From NCBI GenBank assembly GCA_025934375.1, contig JAICYD010000004.1, positions 1 to 64,000 on the forward strand: a stretch of DNA of 64,000 nucleotides. The letters run 5' to 3'. How positions within the stretch are numbered: position 1 is the first letter of the stretch; each line of letters opens with the position of its first letter. The DNA comes from Streptosporangiaceae bacterium (GTDB lineage: Bacteria > Actinomycetota > Actinomycetes > Streptosporangiales > Streptosporangiaceae). The notes under the pieces are model-generated. The model ran no database searches. It saw only the letters and a list, made by a program, of their open reading frames with translations, and had not been told where the DNA came from. Shown piece by piece: positions 36,259 to 45,355 of this stretch. The translations under genes were made by a program, and so were the position numbers.

Positions 36259-39200
36259 TCAACTCTCGGACAGTACCGAACGCACGACCTCCGCGCACCA
36301 CGCCAGCAGCCCGGTGTCGCGCAGTGGCTCGCCGCCGAAGCCGGCGCCCGACGCGCGGCCGGGGCCGCCCCCGGGCCGGCCACCGACGGCGCCGGACTTC
36401 GGGACCGGCACCAACATGGTACGCACGGCCGGCTTGAGTAGCGTCTTGGGGTATAGCCGCTGAAGTCGAACCTGACGGGAGTCGGGCAGCTCAACCGGGG
36501 CGAAGCGCACGTGATTGCCCTGCAGCGTGATGTCGGTGAGCCCGGCCCGCCGCGCGGCGAACCGCAGCCGGGCGACCTGCAGCAGCGTCTCCACGGGCGC
36601 GGGCAGCGCCCCGTACCGGTCGGTCAGCTCATCGCGGACCGCGCGGACCTGCTCCTCGGAGTCGATCGCGGCGATCGACGTGTACGCCTCCAGCCGCAGC
36701 CGCTCGCCAGGCACGTAGTCGTGCGGGATATGCGCGTTGACCGGCAGCTCCACCCGGACCTCGGCGCGCTCGGCGGGCCCGTCGCCCTTCAGCTCGCGTA
36801 CCGCCTCGCCGATCATCCGAAGGTACAGGTCGAAGCCGACCCCGGCGATGTGCCCGGACTGCTCGCCGCCGAGCAGGTTCCCCGCCCCGCGGATCTCCAG
36901 GTCCTTCAGCGCCACGTACATGCCCGCCCCGACCTCGGTGTGCTGGGCGACCGTGGCCAGCCGCTCGTGCGCCGTCTCGGTCAGCGTCTTCTCCGGCGGG
37001 TACAGGAAGTAGGCGTAGGCTCGCTCCCGCCCTCGGCCGACCCGGCCGCGCAGCTGGTGCAGCTGCGACAGCCCGGCGGCGTCGGCCCGGTCGACGATCA
37101 GCGTGTTGGCGTTGGGGATGTCCAGGCCCGACTCGACGATCGTCGTGGCCACCAGCACGTCGTAGTTGCGCTCCCAGAAGTCGACCATGATCTTCTCCAG
37201 CTCATGCTCGTTCATCTGGCCGTGCGCGACCGCGATGCGCGCCTCGGGCACCAGCCCGGCCAGCCCGGCGGCGACCTTGCGGATCGACTGCACCCGGTTG
37301 TGCACGAAGAAGACCTGGCCGTCGCGTAGCAGTTCGCGCCGGATCGCGGCGCCGATCTGCTTGTCGTCATACGGGCCGACGAAGGTCAGGACCGGGTGCC
37401 GTTCCTCCGGCGGGGTGAGGATCGTGGACATCTCCCGGATCCCGGCCACGCCCATCTCCAGGGTCCGCGGGATCGGCGTGGCCGACATGGCCAGCACGTC
37501 GACCTCGGTGCGCAGCCGCTTCAGGTACTCCTTGTGCTCGACGCCGAAGCGCTGTTCCTCATCGATGACCACCAGGCCGAGCCGCTTGAAGCGGGTCTCC
37601 GCCGACAGCAGCCGGTGCGTCCCGATGACCACGTCGACAGTGCCCTCGAACAGGCCGCGCTGGGTCTCGGCGACCTCCTTGTCGCTTTGGAACCGCGACA
37701 TGGCCCGCACGGCGACCGGGAACGGCGCATAGCGCTCGGAGAAGGTATTGAAGTGCTGCTGCGCCAAGATCGTGGTGGGCACGAGGACGGCGACCTGCTT
37801 GCCGTCCTGGACCGCCTTGAACGCGGCCCGCACCGCGATCTCGGTCTTGCCGTAGCCGACGTCACCGCAGATCAGCCGGTCCATCGGGACGGGCTTTTCC
37901 ATGTCCTGCTTGACCTCGTCGATGGCGCCCAGCTGGTCGGGGGTCTCCACGTAGGGGAAGGCGTCCTCGAGCTCGCGCTGCCACGGGGTGTCCGGCCCGA
38001 AGGCGTGCCCCGGTGAGGCCATCCGCGCCGAGTACAGCCGGATCAGCTCGGCCGCGATCTCGCGGACCGCCTTGCGGGCCCGGCCCTTGGTCTTGGCCCA
38101 GTCCGCCCCGCCCAGGCGGTGCAGCGCGGGCGCCTCGCCGCCGGTGTACCGGGTGACCTCCTCCATCTGGTCGGTCGGCACGTACAGCCGGTCCGGCGGA
38201 TGTCCGCGCTTGCCGGGGGCGTACTCCAGCACGAGGTACTCGCGGGTAGCCCCGGCGGCGGTCCGGCTCGTCATCTCCAGGAACCGGCCAACGCCGTGCT
38301 GCTCGTGGACCACGTAGTCACCCGGCTTGAGCTGCAACGGGTCGACGCCGCCACGTCGCCGGGACGGCATTCGCCGCTCGTCCTTGCTGGCCACCCGGCC
38401 CGTGCCCCGGGCCACCAGGTCGCCCTCGGTGAGCAGCGCCAGCTTGAGCGCCGGCCAGGTGAAGCCCGCCCGCAGCTCACCGGTGGATACGTACGGCACG
38501 CCAGGCTCCGGCGGCTGCGTGATGTCGCCCAGCCGCGCGCCGAACCCCTCGCCGCGCAGCATCTCCGCCAGTCGCTGGGCTGGCCCGTGCCCCTCGGTGA
38601 CCAGCACCACTCGCCACTCGTCGGCCAGCCAGGCGCGCACGTCGCCGAGCATCCGGGTGGTGTCGCCCCGGTAGGCGGGAGCCGGGGACGCCTTGACCGC
38701 CCCCGACGCGGCTGACTCACTGCCAGCGTCATCACCGTCGGCGTCGGTCACGCCAAACGGCGCCAGCGTCCACCACGGGACGCCGAGATCGGCCGCCGCC
38801 TCGCGGATGCGGTCGATCGGCTGGAACGCCGCCCCGCCGAGGTCGATCGGCGCCTCGCCGCCGGCGGCCGCGCTGGCCCAGGACGCTTCGAGGAACTCCT
38901 GGCTGGTGGCGACCAGTTCCTCGGCGCGGGTGCGGATCCGCTCCGGGTCGCAGGCGAGCACCAGGCCGCCGGCCGGCACGTGGTCGAGGATCAGCTCCAT
39001 CCGCTCGGCCAGGACCGAGGCGAACGCCTCCATCCCCTCCACGGTGATCCCGTCGGCGATCTTGCCCAGCAACTCCGAGACCGACGGGTGCTGGCCGGCC
39101 AGTTCCTTGGCCCGCGCCCGCACCGCCGGGGTGAGCAGCAGTTCCCGGCACGGCGGCGCCCACAAGCCGTGGCTGGCGGGGCCGGTGCTGCGCTGGTCGG

Positions 39201-39993
39201 CGACCCGGAAGCTGCGGATCTCCTCGACGGTGTCGCCGAAGAACTCCACCCGCAGCGGATGCTCCTCGGTGGGCGGGAAGACGTCGAGCAGGCCGCCCCG
39301 GACGGCGATCTCGCCGCGCTTGGAGACTATCTCGACGCGCGCGTAGCCGATCTCGACCAGCCGCGCGAGCGCGTCATCGGGGTCGGCGTCCTGGCCGGCC
39401 CGCAGCCGCACCGGCTCAAGGTCGCCCAGGCCGGCCACGATGGGCTGCAAGATGGCGCGTACCGGTGCGACGACGACCCTCAGCGGCCCTTCGATCTCAT
39501 CGTCGCTCCCCTTCCCGGTGGCCGGGTGGGCCAGCCGGCGAAGGACCGCGATGCGCTGGCCGACGGTGTCGGACCGGGGTGACAGGCGCTCGTGCGGCAG
39601 CGTCTCCCAGCCGGGGAAGTAGGCAATGGTGTGCCGTGGCAAGAACGCGCCCAGCCCGGCGGTCAGGTCTTCAGCCTCCCGCGCGGTCGCGGTGACGGCC
39701 AGCACGAACCGGTGCCCCAGGCCACCCCAGGGGCGCGGGCTCTGCGCCTGTGGGGCCAGGGGGGTAAGAGGGGGGACGGAGTCCCCCTTCTGCCGGGGGG
39801 TCGACAGGGGGGGCGCCCCCCCGGGGGCAGACAGCCCCCCGGGGGTAGAGAGCGCAGCCACCAGCACGGGACGCAGCGCCTGGGGCGCGACCAGCTCACG
39901 CTCGGCCGCCGCCGGGTCGTCCGGCGCGGCGGCGAGAATCGAACGGATAGTGAGATCTTCGGCGACGGTACTGAGTAGTCCGGCGAGGCTCAT
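36259..39993 (-). CDS. mfd: Transcription-repair coupling factor Mfd
   Basis: DNA translocase that removes stalled RNA polymerase and recruits UvrA. The 1244-aa protein has the UvrB-like N-terminal module, the RNA-polymerase-interacting domain ([21 protein letters not shown]), the RecG-like helicase (Walker [25 protein letters not shown] box, [29 protein letters not shown]) and the TRCF C-terminal domain. Residues about 49-92 ([11 protein letters not shown]...[10 protein letters not shown]) interrupt the first strands of the N-terminal module and are encoded by a palindromic element; other Mfd proteins lack this stretch. The C-terminus also has a Gly/Pro-rich insert. First gene of the mfd-lipoprotein-mazG run. 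Confidence 0.96.
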   Translation of the reverse strand: MSLAGLLSTVAEDLTIRSILAAAPDDPAAAERELVAPQALRPVLVAALSTPGGLSAPGGAPPLSTPRQKGDSVPPLTPLAPQAQSPRPWGGLGHRFVLAVTATAREAEDLTAGLGAFLPRHTIAYFPGWETLPHERLSPRSDTVGQRIAVLRRLAHPATGKGSDDEIEGPLRVVVAPVRAILQPIVAGLGDLEPVRLRAGQDADPDDALARLVEIGYARVEIVSKRGEIAVRGGLLDVFPPTEEHPLRVEFFGDTVEEIRSFRVADQRSTGPASHGLWAPPCRELLLTPAVRARAKELAGQHPSVSELLGKIADGITVEGMEAFASVLAERMELILDHVPAGGLVLACDPERIRTRAEELVATSQEFLEASWASAAAGGEAPIDLGGAAFQPIDRIREAAADLGVPWWTLAPFGVTDADGDDAGSESAASGAVKASPAPAYRGDTTRMLGDVRAWLADEWRVVLVTEGHGPAQRLAEMLRGEGFGARLGDITQPPEPGVPYVSTGELRAGFTWPALKLALLTEGDLVARGTGRVASKDERRMPSRRRGGVDPLQLKPGDYVVHEQHGVGRFLEMTSRTAAGATREYLVLEYAPGKRGHPPDRLYVPTDQMEEVTRYTGGEAPALHRLGGADWAKTKGRARKAVREIAAELIRLYSARMASPGHAFGPDTPWQRELEDAFPYVETPDQLGAIDEVKQDMEKPVPMDRLICGDVGYGKTEIAVRAAFKAVQDGKQVAVLVPTTILAQQHFNTFSERYAPFPVAVRAMSRFQSDKEVAETQRGLFEGTVDVVIGTHRLLSAETRFKRLGLVVIDEEQRFGVEHKEYLKRLRTEVDVLAMSATPIPRTLEMGVAGIREMSTILTPPEERHPVLTFVGPYDDKQIGAAIRRELLRDGQVFFVHNRVQSIRKVAAGLAGLVPEARIAVAHGQMNEHELEKIMVDFWERNYDVLVATTIVESGLDIPNANTLIVDRADAAGLSQLHQLRGRVGRGRERAYAYFLYPPEKTLTETAHERLATVAQHTEVGAGMYVALKDLEIRGAGNLLGGEQSGHIAGVGFDLYLRMIGEAVRELKGDGPAERAEVRVELPVNAHIPHDYVPGERLRLEAYTSIAAIDSEEQVRAVRDELTDRYGALPAPVETLLQVARLRFAARRAGLTDITLQGNHVRFAPVELPDSRQVRLQRLYPKTLLKPAVRTMLVPVPKSGAVGGRPGGGPGRASGAGFGGEPLRDTGLLAWCAEVVRSVLSES
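39759..39845. repeat. Composite G/C-run palindromic element in mfd
   Basis: Core 39771-39787 is the near-palindrome GGGGGACGGAGTCCCCC, followed by TTCTGCCGGGGGG, TCGACAGGGGGG and a CGCCCCCCC GGGGG stem. The reverse complement of 56282-56337 (in hemA) has the same 17-mer and the same downstream order. It is in frame with mfd and adds about 40 residues. Confidence 0.87.
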
Positions 39994-40220
39994 GCTGTCC
40001 CAAGTCGAAAGGAGGCGGACGGGGTCACGGCCCGGATCCGGGCAGCACTAACCCCCGCGTACGCGGCATGACCGGGTGGGGCCCGCCGCGCACAACGTCA
40101 ACCCTTGCAAGTTTACGCCCCACCCCAACCGCGCGCCGGCCCGTAGCCGATCAGCCCCGCTTCACCCTCGTCGCGACGAACCCCTAACCACGTAGTAATT
40201 AATCCACTACTATCCGTGTC
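39994..40220. other. Divergent promoter region, mfd (-) and methyltransferase (+)
   Basis: 227 nt without a gene. It holds a widely spaced perfect 9-bp inverted repeat, GGGTGGGGC (40074-40082) and GCCCCACCC (40117-40125). A TAATTAAT stretch about 20 nt before the ATG at 40221 could be a -10 for a leaderless message, since no ribosome-binding site is visible. Confidence 0.4.
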
Positions 40221-41099
40221 ATGACGACCGTCGGGAACGGCACGCCCAGCGCGCGGGCGAGCGCGGGGCGGTTCTTCGCCGAGCCGCTGCGCGACTACGT
40301 GCTCGCCGGGCTCGGGCGCCCACTCAACGTCTTGCAAGCGGGCTGCCTGGCGCCGCTGCGCGAGCTCGGCATCAGCGAGCTGGAAGAGGGCGGCTTCGAT
40401 GTCTCGGTGTCCGTCGTCGATGGCGATGACCCGCTCGCCCGCCAGGTACTCGGCCAGACCGGCGGCGCCTACGACGAGGTGTTCGTCGGGGACCTGCGCA
40501 CCGTATCGCTGCCACTGCGCGGGTTCGACGTCGTGTACTGCGGGAGGCTGCTTGAGCGCGTCCCCCATGTCGAGCTGGTCTTGGACCGGCTGACCAGCGC
40601 GCTGCGCCCGGGCGGCCTGCTGCTCATCCGGGTCGCCGACCGCGACAGCGCCTCCGCCTTGCTGGACCGGCGGCTGCCTGGCCCGCTGCGGCACGTCATC
40701 TGGCACCGGCTGCGCCCCGGCATCCCCGGCCCGTTCCCCGCGATCTACGAGCGGACCGTCTCCGAGCGCGGCATCGCCTCCTACGCCCTGATGCGCGGAC
40801 TGGTCATCGCCCAGCGATCAGCCGAGCGCACCATCCCGGCCAAGGAGGGTCGCCTGGCATCGTCGGTCCGCGTCACCTGCGCCGTCATCTCCCGCCTGTC
40901 CAACGGCCGGTTCGGCAACGCCCACGATGAACTGCTCTACGTAATCCGCAAGCCCCACGACCGCTTCGCCCGCGTGGTGTTAGGAGTCTTTCAGACTCAC
41001 GGCCGCCTTTCAGCCGGATGTGCGTCGGGATGCTGCACAAGGTGGGGGTCTGGGGGCTGGTTGTGCCCCCGGAGAAGGATGGCAGGATGCTTTGCATGA
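40221..41099 (+). CDS. Class I SAM-dependent methyltransferase
   Basis: A 292-aa protein with a Methyltransf-type core: NVLQAGCLAPLRELG (motif I, altered glycine pattern), VSVVDGDDPLARQ (acidic motif II), FDVVYCGRLLERVPHVELVLDRLTSALRPGGLLLIRVAD (motifs IV-VI). The substrate is unknown. The conserved part ends near residue 260; the remaining ~30 residues (CTRWGSGGWLCPRRR) run through a G/C-run element shared with the proline dehydrogenase gene, and carry the frame to a TGA that overlaps the next ATG. No Shine-Dalgarno is seen; it is possibly leaderless. Confidence 0.78.
   Translation: MTTVGNGTPSARASAGRFFAEPLRDYVLAGLGRPLNVLQAGCLAPLRELGISELEEGGFDVSVSVVDGDDPLARQVLGQTGGAYDEVFVGDLRTVSLPLRGFDVVYCGRLLERVPHVELVLDRLTSALRPGGLLLIRVADRDSASALLDRRLPGPLRHVIWHRLRPGIPGPFPAIYERTVSERGIASYALMRGLVIAQRSAERTIPAKEGRLASSVRVTCAVISRLSNGRFGNAHDELLYVIRKPHDRFARVVLGVFQTHGRLSAGCASGCCTRWGSGGWLCPRRRMAGCFA
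41044..41074 (+). repeat. G/C-run element at the 3' end of the methyltransferase gene
   Basis: GGGGGTCTGGGGGCTGGTTG then TGCCCCCGGAG. It aligns with 63511-63546 with a few single-base changes and gaps. It lies in the last codons of the methyltransferase gene, just before the APS-kinase start. Confidence 0.75.
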
Positions 41100-42670
41100 G
41101 CGAGCAACTTCCGGCGGAGCTGGCTAACTGGCCGGCCTGGACACCCGATGAGGCGCGGCTTGGCGAGCTTGAGCTGCTCACCTCGGGCGCGTTCGCGCCG
41201 CTGACTGGTTACCTGTCACAGGCGGACCTGGCGTCGGTCGCCGAGCGCGGGGAACTGGCCGATGGCACCTCGTGGACGCTGCCCGTCACGCTCACTGTCC
41301 CGGCCGGCTTGGTTCCCGAGGACGGCAGCCACCTGGTTCTCGCCGACCCGGAGGGGTCGCCGCTGGCGGTCGTGGAAATCACCGAGCGCTGGGAGGTCCC
41401 GGCCGGGCCCTCGGGGGGTTACTCCGTTCGCCCCTCCGGCGGTACCGCGATCGCCGGGCCGGTTACGGCGCGGCGGTCGCCGGAGCACGGGCCGTTCCGC
41501 GCGCTGCGGCGCCTCCCCGCCGACGTCCGCGCCGACTTGTCAGGCGGGCCGGTCCTGGCGCTGGCGACCAGGGGGCCGCTGACCCAGCGGCACATCGGTC
41601 AGCTCCGGCACCTCTCCCGCGAGCTGCGGCAAGCCGGGAGCCCGCAGGCGCCCCGGCTGCTGCTGCTCCCGCTGGTGGCCGGGCCCGCCCGGGTCGTCGG
41701 CCGACCGGAGGCACTGGTCCGCGCGGTCCTCGCCGCCGCCCGGCAGCTTCCCGAGGGGACCCTCGTCGTCCCGGTGCCGTTGCCGCCGCGCGCGGACCTG
41801 GCCGAGGAACTGCGCGCGGCCGTGGTTGTCGCGCGCGCCTACGGCGCTACCCACCTGCTCGCGGATGGGGCGCACGGAGTGCCCTCGCGGGCAAGCGGCG
41901 AGTCTCGTTCGGGCGAAGAGATCTCGGTCTTGACCTTGGGTGAGTGGGCCTACGATCCACGGGCCGAGGTATGGCGGCCGCTGGCCCTGATCGAGCCGGG
42001 CGCCGAGCGCGGTGAGCTGTCGGACGACGAGCTCGGCGCGCTGCTGGACGCCGGGGACCCGGTGCCGCAGTGGGCGCTGTCGGCCGACGTCGCCACTGAG
42101 CTACGCCGGGCGCGGCTGCCGCGGTCGGAACGGGGGCTGGTCGTCTTCTGCACCGGGCTGTCCGGCTCCGGCAAGTCGACGCTGGCCCGCGACCTGCGGG
42201 ACGCACTGCTGGAGCGGGGCGACCGGACCGTGTCCCTGCTCGACGGGGACCTCGTGCGCCGCCTGCTGTCGGCCGGGCTGACATTCTCGCGGGCCGACCG
42301 TGACCTCAACATCGCCCGCATCGGATTCGTCGCCACCGAGGTCGCCCGGCACGGCGGGATCGCCATCTGCGCCCCGATCGCGCCGTACGCGGCGGCGCGG
42401 GCCGCGGTGCGCTCGATGGTGACCGAGGTCGGCGACTTCGTGCTGATCCACGTGGCGACGCCGCTGGAGGTGTGCGAGGCCCGCGACCGCAAGGGCCTGT
42501 ACGCCAGGGCCCGGGCCGGCCTCATCACCGGGTTCACCGGGATCGACGACCCTTACGAGGATCCCACGGACGCGAGCCTGGTGCTCGACACCTCGGCGCT
42601 GTCGCGCCGGGAGGCAGTTGACGCGGTGCTCACCCTGCTGACGCGGGGCGGCTGGCTCACGAAGGGGTGA
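41096..42670 (+). CDS. cysC: APS kinase fused to a degenerate ATP-sulfurylase-like domain
   Basis: A 524-aa fusion. The C-terminal third is an intact adenylylsulfate kinase that makes PAPS: Walker A GLSGSGKSTLARDL, DGDLVRRLL, FSRADRDLNIARIGFVA, and the APS-binding KGLYARARAG. The N-terminal part resembles a PUA-like plus sulfurylase domain (GAFAPLTGYLSQADLASV), but where active enzymes have QxRNPxHxxH it reads TRGPLTQRHIGQLRHL, so it is probably not catalytic. AGGA lies 8 nt before the ATG at 41096, which overlaps the methyltransferase stop. The 3' end overlaps the converging DUF4229 gene by 14 nt. Confidence 0.87.
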   Translation: MSEQLPAELANWPAWTPDEARLGELELLTSGAFAPLTGYLSQADLASVAERGELADGTSWTLPVTLTVPAGLVPEDGSHLVLADPEGSPLAVVEITERWEVPAGPSGGYSVRPSGGTAIAGPVTARRSPEHGPFRALRRLPADVRADLSGGPVLALATRGPLTQRHIGQLRHLSRELRQAGSPQAPRLLLLPLVAGPARVVGRPEALVRAVLAAARQLPEGTLVVPVPLPPRADLAEELRAAVVVARAYGATHLLADGAHGVPSRASGESRSGEEISVLTLGEWAYDPRAEVWRPLALIEPGAERGELSDDELGALLDAGDPVPQWALSADVATELRRARLPRSERGLVVFCTGLSGSGKSTLARDLRDALLERGDRTVSLLDGDLVRRLLSAGLTFSRADRDLNIARIGFVATEVARHGGIAICAPIAPYAAARAAVRSMVTEVGDFVLIHVATPLEVCEARDRKGLYARARAGLITGFTGIDDPYEDPTDASLVLDTSALSRREAVDAVLTLLTRGGWLTKG

Positions 42671-42986
42671 CGTCCCGGGCCTGGCGGACGTCGGCGGCGT
42701 CCGGGACGTCCTCCGCGCGGGCGCCTTCCTCGAGGCGTGCGCGGAGCTCAGCCATGCCACGCCAGCGGGGAAGCCGGGGACGCCCCGGCGACTTTCCCAG
42801 CCGGCGGGCGACCGCGGCCGACATGACGTCGCGCTGCTTGGACAGCAGGACGTAGCTCGCCAGGGCGCTCACTAGGAACGCCAGGGCCAGGAGTGCCCAC
42901 CCGCGCACTCCCGCTAGGCGAAGCAGCCCAAAGGCAACCAGCAGCAGCAGGATCCGGGCGCAGGTGTAGGCAAGTCCGTTTCGCAT
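42657..42986 (-). CDS. DUF4229 membrane protein
   Basis: A 109-aa protein of the DUF4229 family, function unknown. Two membrane segments fill residues about 8-50 (TCARILLLLVAFGLLRLAG and WALLALAFLVSALASYVLLS), followed by a basic then acidic cytoplasmic tail. It usually lies near cytochrome c or menaquinone genes in actinobacteria; here it converges on cysC with a 14-nt overlap. It runs opposite to bldC and shares an upstream region with it. Confidence 0.82.
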   Translation of the reverse strand: MRNGLAYTCARILLLLVAFGLLRLAGVRGWALLALAFLVSALASYVLLSKQRDVMSAAVARRLGKSPGRPRLPRWRGMAELRARLEEGARAEDVPDAADVRQARDVTPS

Positions 42987-43153
42987 AACACGACCCAGTG
43001 TAGTAGCTACCTGCGGGAAGTCGCCGCCGGTACCCCGCTGACCACGCTCTCACTCCCTAAGAGCTGGCCTAATTTTCCGAAATCTAGGCAGAAAGCACTC
43101 GTATGCCGCCAAACTAGGGGCATAACTCCGACCGAGGTTTGAGGAGACAGAAG
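42987..43153. other. Divergent promoter region, DUF4229 (-) and bldC (+)
   Basis: 167 nt with unusually AT-rich patches (CCTAATTTTCCGAAATCTAGG near 43070; AAACTAGGGGCATAAC near 43112). The latter is a plausible -10 region for bldC. Confidence 0.4.
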
Positions 43154-43366
43154 GTGGACGGCAACAATGAGCGGCTGCTCACCCCCGGGGAAGTAGCCGC
43201 CCTGTTCCGGGTGGATCCGAAAACCGTCACCCGGTGGGCGGCATCTGGACGGATCACCAGTATCCGCACGCCAGGCGGGCACCGCAGGTTCCGTGAGTCA
43301 GAGGTGCGCGCACTGCTACGGGGCGACAGTGAAGCTACACCCGAAGGGCACCCGGCGGCTTCTTGA
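43154..43366 (+). CDS. bldC: BldC developmental regulator (MerR-type HTH)
   Basis: A 70-aa DNA-binding protein nearly identical in plan to Streptomyces BldC: LLTPGEVAALFRVDPKTVTRWAASGRITSIRTPGGHRRFRESEVRALL, a winged-helix MerR-like domain without an effector domain. BldC binds cooperatively to direct repeats and delays or tunes developmental genes. GAGGAG is placed 7 nt before the GTG at 43154, so this start is chosen over the TTG at 43139, which lies within that signal. Single gene with a terminator after it. Confidence 0.93.
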   Translation: MDGNNERLLTPGEVAALFRVDPKTVTRWAASGRITSIRTPGGHRRFRESEVRALLRGDSEATPEGHPAAS

Positions 43367-43390
43367 CCGCGGGATCGCCCGATGACTGGA

Positions 43391-43420
43391 GGGCCGGACT
43401 ATCTACTCGGAGTCCGGCCC
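43391..43420. terminator. Terminator shared by bldC and the small acidic protein gene
   Basis: Perfect 10-bp arms GGGCCGGACT / AGTCCGGCCC with a 10-nt loop. The right-hand arm lies inside the last codons of the minus-strand gene, whose TAG (43403-43405) sits in the loop. Confidence 0.8.
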
Positions 43421-43678
43421 GAAGTCTGTCTCCGGCCAGTAATCATCCCCGACCAGGCGGGCGAACTCCAGGAACTTCCGGTGCAGCGCGGCGTCGCCCT
43501 CCCGCCACGCCGCGCGCCGCTGCTCGGCTTCCTCCACGGTCACCGCCTGGGCGGCGAGGCGGGCATAGTCGGCGTCCTGGGGGCCTATCTCGACGTACGC
43601 GTCGCCGATTACCTGGCCCTCGTGAATCGCTGACTGGGGAACCTGCAAGTTCCCGTTGGGTAGTCGAATGATAAACAT
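43403..43678 (-). CDS. Small acidic protein paired with the metallopeptidase gene
   Basis: A 91-aa protein, not recognised. It is rich in Asp/Glu, about 17 acidic against 8 basic residues, with a short beta-like N-terminus (MFIIRLPNGNLQVP) and helical middle (TVEEAEQRRAAWREGDAALHRKFLEFARL). No cysteine, no membrane segment. It starts 11 nt after the metallopeptidase stop with a ribosome-binding site across that stop, so the two are made together. Small size, acidity and strict pairing would suit an inhibitor or immunity partner, but that is inference only. Confidence 0.7.
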   Translation of the reverse strand: MFIIRLPNGNLQVPQSAIHEGQVIGDAYVEIGPQDADYARLAAQAVTVEEAEQRRAAWREGDAALHRKFLEFARLVGDDYWPETDFGPDSE

Positions 43679-43689
43679 CCTGCGATCAC

Positions 43690-45246
43690 CTAGATGCCAT
43701 AGCGCCGGTTGAAGTACAGCATCACTCTCAGCGCGGTGCGCGTGTTACCGCCCAGCATGTCCACCAGCGCTGGCCGCTGCCCCGACGCGATCGCGGCGAA
43801 CGCGTCGGCGAAGAACTCCTTACGACCGAGACCGCCCCGCTGGCGGTGGAAGTCGCTGACGATATGCGGCTTGCATTGATCGTAAACCCACCGGAACTCC
43901 GGTGAATCCGATTGCCACTTGCCCTCCACCGCGTCTAGGTCATCGAGGGCGTGCCCCACCTCGTGGCAGATGACGTCCGGGGTCGGCGAGGGCCGCGAGC
44001 CGACCACGATCTTGCGCTCCCCGTAGGCGCCCGCGCAGGCGTCCCAGGTCGCCCGCCCGGACGGCAACGGGACCCCGCGCAGCCTGCTCATGTCATCAAG
44101 CTCAGGTACCCCGCCTGGCCCGACGTAGATGCCGACGAGGTTGTCGGCCAGCTTCTCCTGAAGTGGCCGGGGGAACTCGGCGAGCCGGTCGATGGCGGCG
44201 ATCACCTGGGCGGGCAGCGGCGCCTCGACGTCCCACTGGCGGTGCAGGATCTTCTCCAGCGGGCCGCAGTGGCGCCGGCCATCGCCGGCGGGCGGGTGCC
44301 CCACGGGATGCGGGGCGACCCGGGGAAGCCGCGCGGCGGGCGAGGGACCCGGCTGAGCGCTCCCCGCGTGCCGCCCGAGCGCCTGCTGGGCGAACCCGGC
44401 CGCATGCTGCGTCCGGCCGAGTCCCGCGATCTCGCCGGCAGCGCGGGCCTGCGGGCCGGACGCCGCCAGCGCCTGGTTCCACGGCAAGGCGTTCGCGGGC
44501 CCTTGTTCCGCCCAGGCCGGGGCCGATCCGGACTGTGCTTGCCACGACTGGGCCGGCCGGGACGCCGGAGGGCCGGTGACGACCTGGTACCACGGCTCGC
44601 GCTCCGCGGTTCGCGCCGTCGGCTCGGCGGGCGGGCTTACGGTCTCCACCGGCGCCGTCCCGTAGGCGGCCAGCTCATAGGGGGGTGCCTCCCGGATGCG
44701 GGCCCGGCCAATGCCGCCGGCCGCGCCGGCGCCAGTGCCCGGCCTCCGGACCGCGGGCGGCGGGCCCGCGGGAGACGGGCCGGATGAGGGGGGACTCGCG
44801 GGAGGGCCGGATGGCCAGGCCATCCCCGGGGGGGCCGGGCGCCCAGAGCGCGAGCGCGGGGGCAGTGCCTCCGACGAGAGGGCCCCTGAAGGCCCTGCTC
44901 CCAAAGGCCCTGCTCCCGAAGGCCCTGCTCCCGAAGGCCGCGCACCTGAAGGCCGCGCACCTGAGGACCATGCTCCTGAAGCCGCGCCCCTGCGAGCGGG
45001 TCCCCCTGGCGGCAAGCCCGCCGCGGGCCGTCGCCCTGGGGACAGGCCCCCTGGAAGGACTCCCGCTGGGGGGAGCCCCGCCGGGGGCTGGAACGCTCCA
45101 CGCCGCGGCACAGTACCTGGTACGCCAGCACCGCCACTTGCGTCACTGCTGACGCGAGGACGATCTGCCGTACCTGCCCGGTGCCTGCCGACCGCCCCGC
45201 CCCAGCGAGCCAGCCGGCGAAGCCGGTCAAATAGGCCTAGCCGCAT
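43690..45246 (-). CDS. Proline-rich protein with C-terminal HExxH metallopeptidase domain
   Basis: 518 aa. Residues about 35-330 are Pro/Gly/Ala/Ser-rich and disordered, with a five-residue repeat (PSGAx) in residues 90-125. The C-terminal ~170 residues are folded: a Cys-containing helical start (HCGPLEKILHRQWDVEAPLP), then DVICHEVGHALDDLD and, 50 residues later, KEFFADAFAAI. HEVGH plus a downstream glutamate is the zinc-ligand layout of the anthrax lethal factor / Pro-Pro endopeptidase (ATLF-like) group, the best guess for the family. No clear signal peptide; the N-terminus is short and basic. The substrate is unknown. Confidence 0.75.
   Translation of the reverse strand: MRLGLFDRLRRLARWGGAVGRHRAGTADRPRVSSDASGGAGVPGTVPRRGAFQPPAGLPPAGVLPGGLSPGRRPAAGLPPGGPARRGAASGAWSSGARPSGARPSGAGPSGAGPLGAGPSGALSSEALPPRSRSGRPAPPGMAWPSGPPASPPSSGPSPAGPPPAVRRPGTGAGAAGGIGRARIREAPPYELAAYGTAPVETVSPPAEPTARTAEREPWYQVVTGPPASRPAQSWQAQSGSAPAWAEQGPANALPWNQALAASGPQARAAGEIAGLGRTQHAAGFAQQALGRHAGSAQPGPSPAARLPRVAPHPVGHPPAGDGRRHCGPLEKILHRQWDVEAPLPAQVIAAIDRLAEFPRPLQEKLADNLVGIYVGPGGVPELDDMSRLRGVPLPSGRATWDACAGAYGERKIVVGSRPSPTPDVICHEVGHALDDLDAVEGKWQSDSPEFRWVYDQCKPHIVSDFHRQRGGLGRKEFFADAFAAIASGQRPALVDMLGGNTRTALRVMLYFNRRYGI
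44888..44977. repeat. Six 15-bp tandem repeats in the metallopeptidase gene
   Basis: Units of 15 nt (GAAGGCCCTGCTCCC and variants) start at 44888 and recur in register to 44977. They encode the five-residue Gly-Ala/Arg-Pro-Ser-Gly repeats in the disordered part. Confidence 0.85.
45038..45053. repeat. Short match to the hemA element in the metallopeptidase gene
   Basis: GGGGACAGGCCCCCTG is identical to 16 nt of the element in hemA (about 56290-56304). It is short enough to need a genome-wide check before being called a true copy. Confidence 0.45.
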
Positions 45247-45355
45247 TATGGGAACTCCCTGATTTCACGCCCAACGCTCAGAGTATTCCCTTAAGACTGA
45301 TACGTCATCCGAGGTGACAGACCAGGATCAAAGACATGCGCGGTGCCAGTGGGGC

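Noticed and set aside
40074..40125. Perfect 9-bp inverted repeat GGGTGGGGC/GCCCCACCC between mfd and the methyltransferase
   Set aside because: A 34-nt spacing and simple base content make a chance match likely; noted but not called an operator or terminator.
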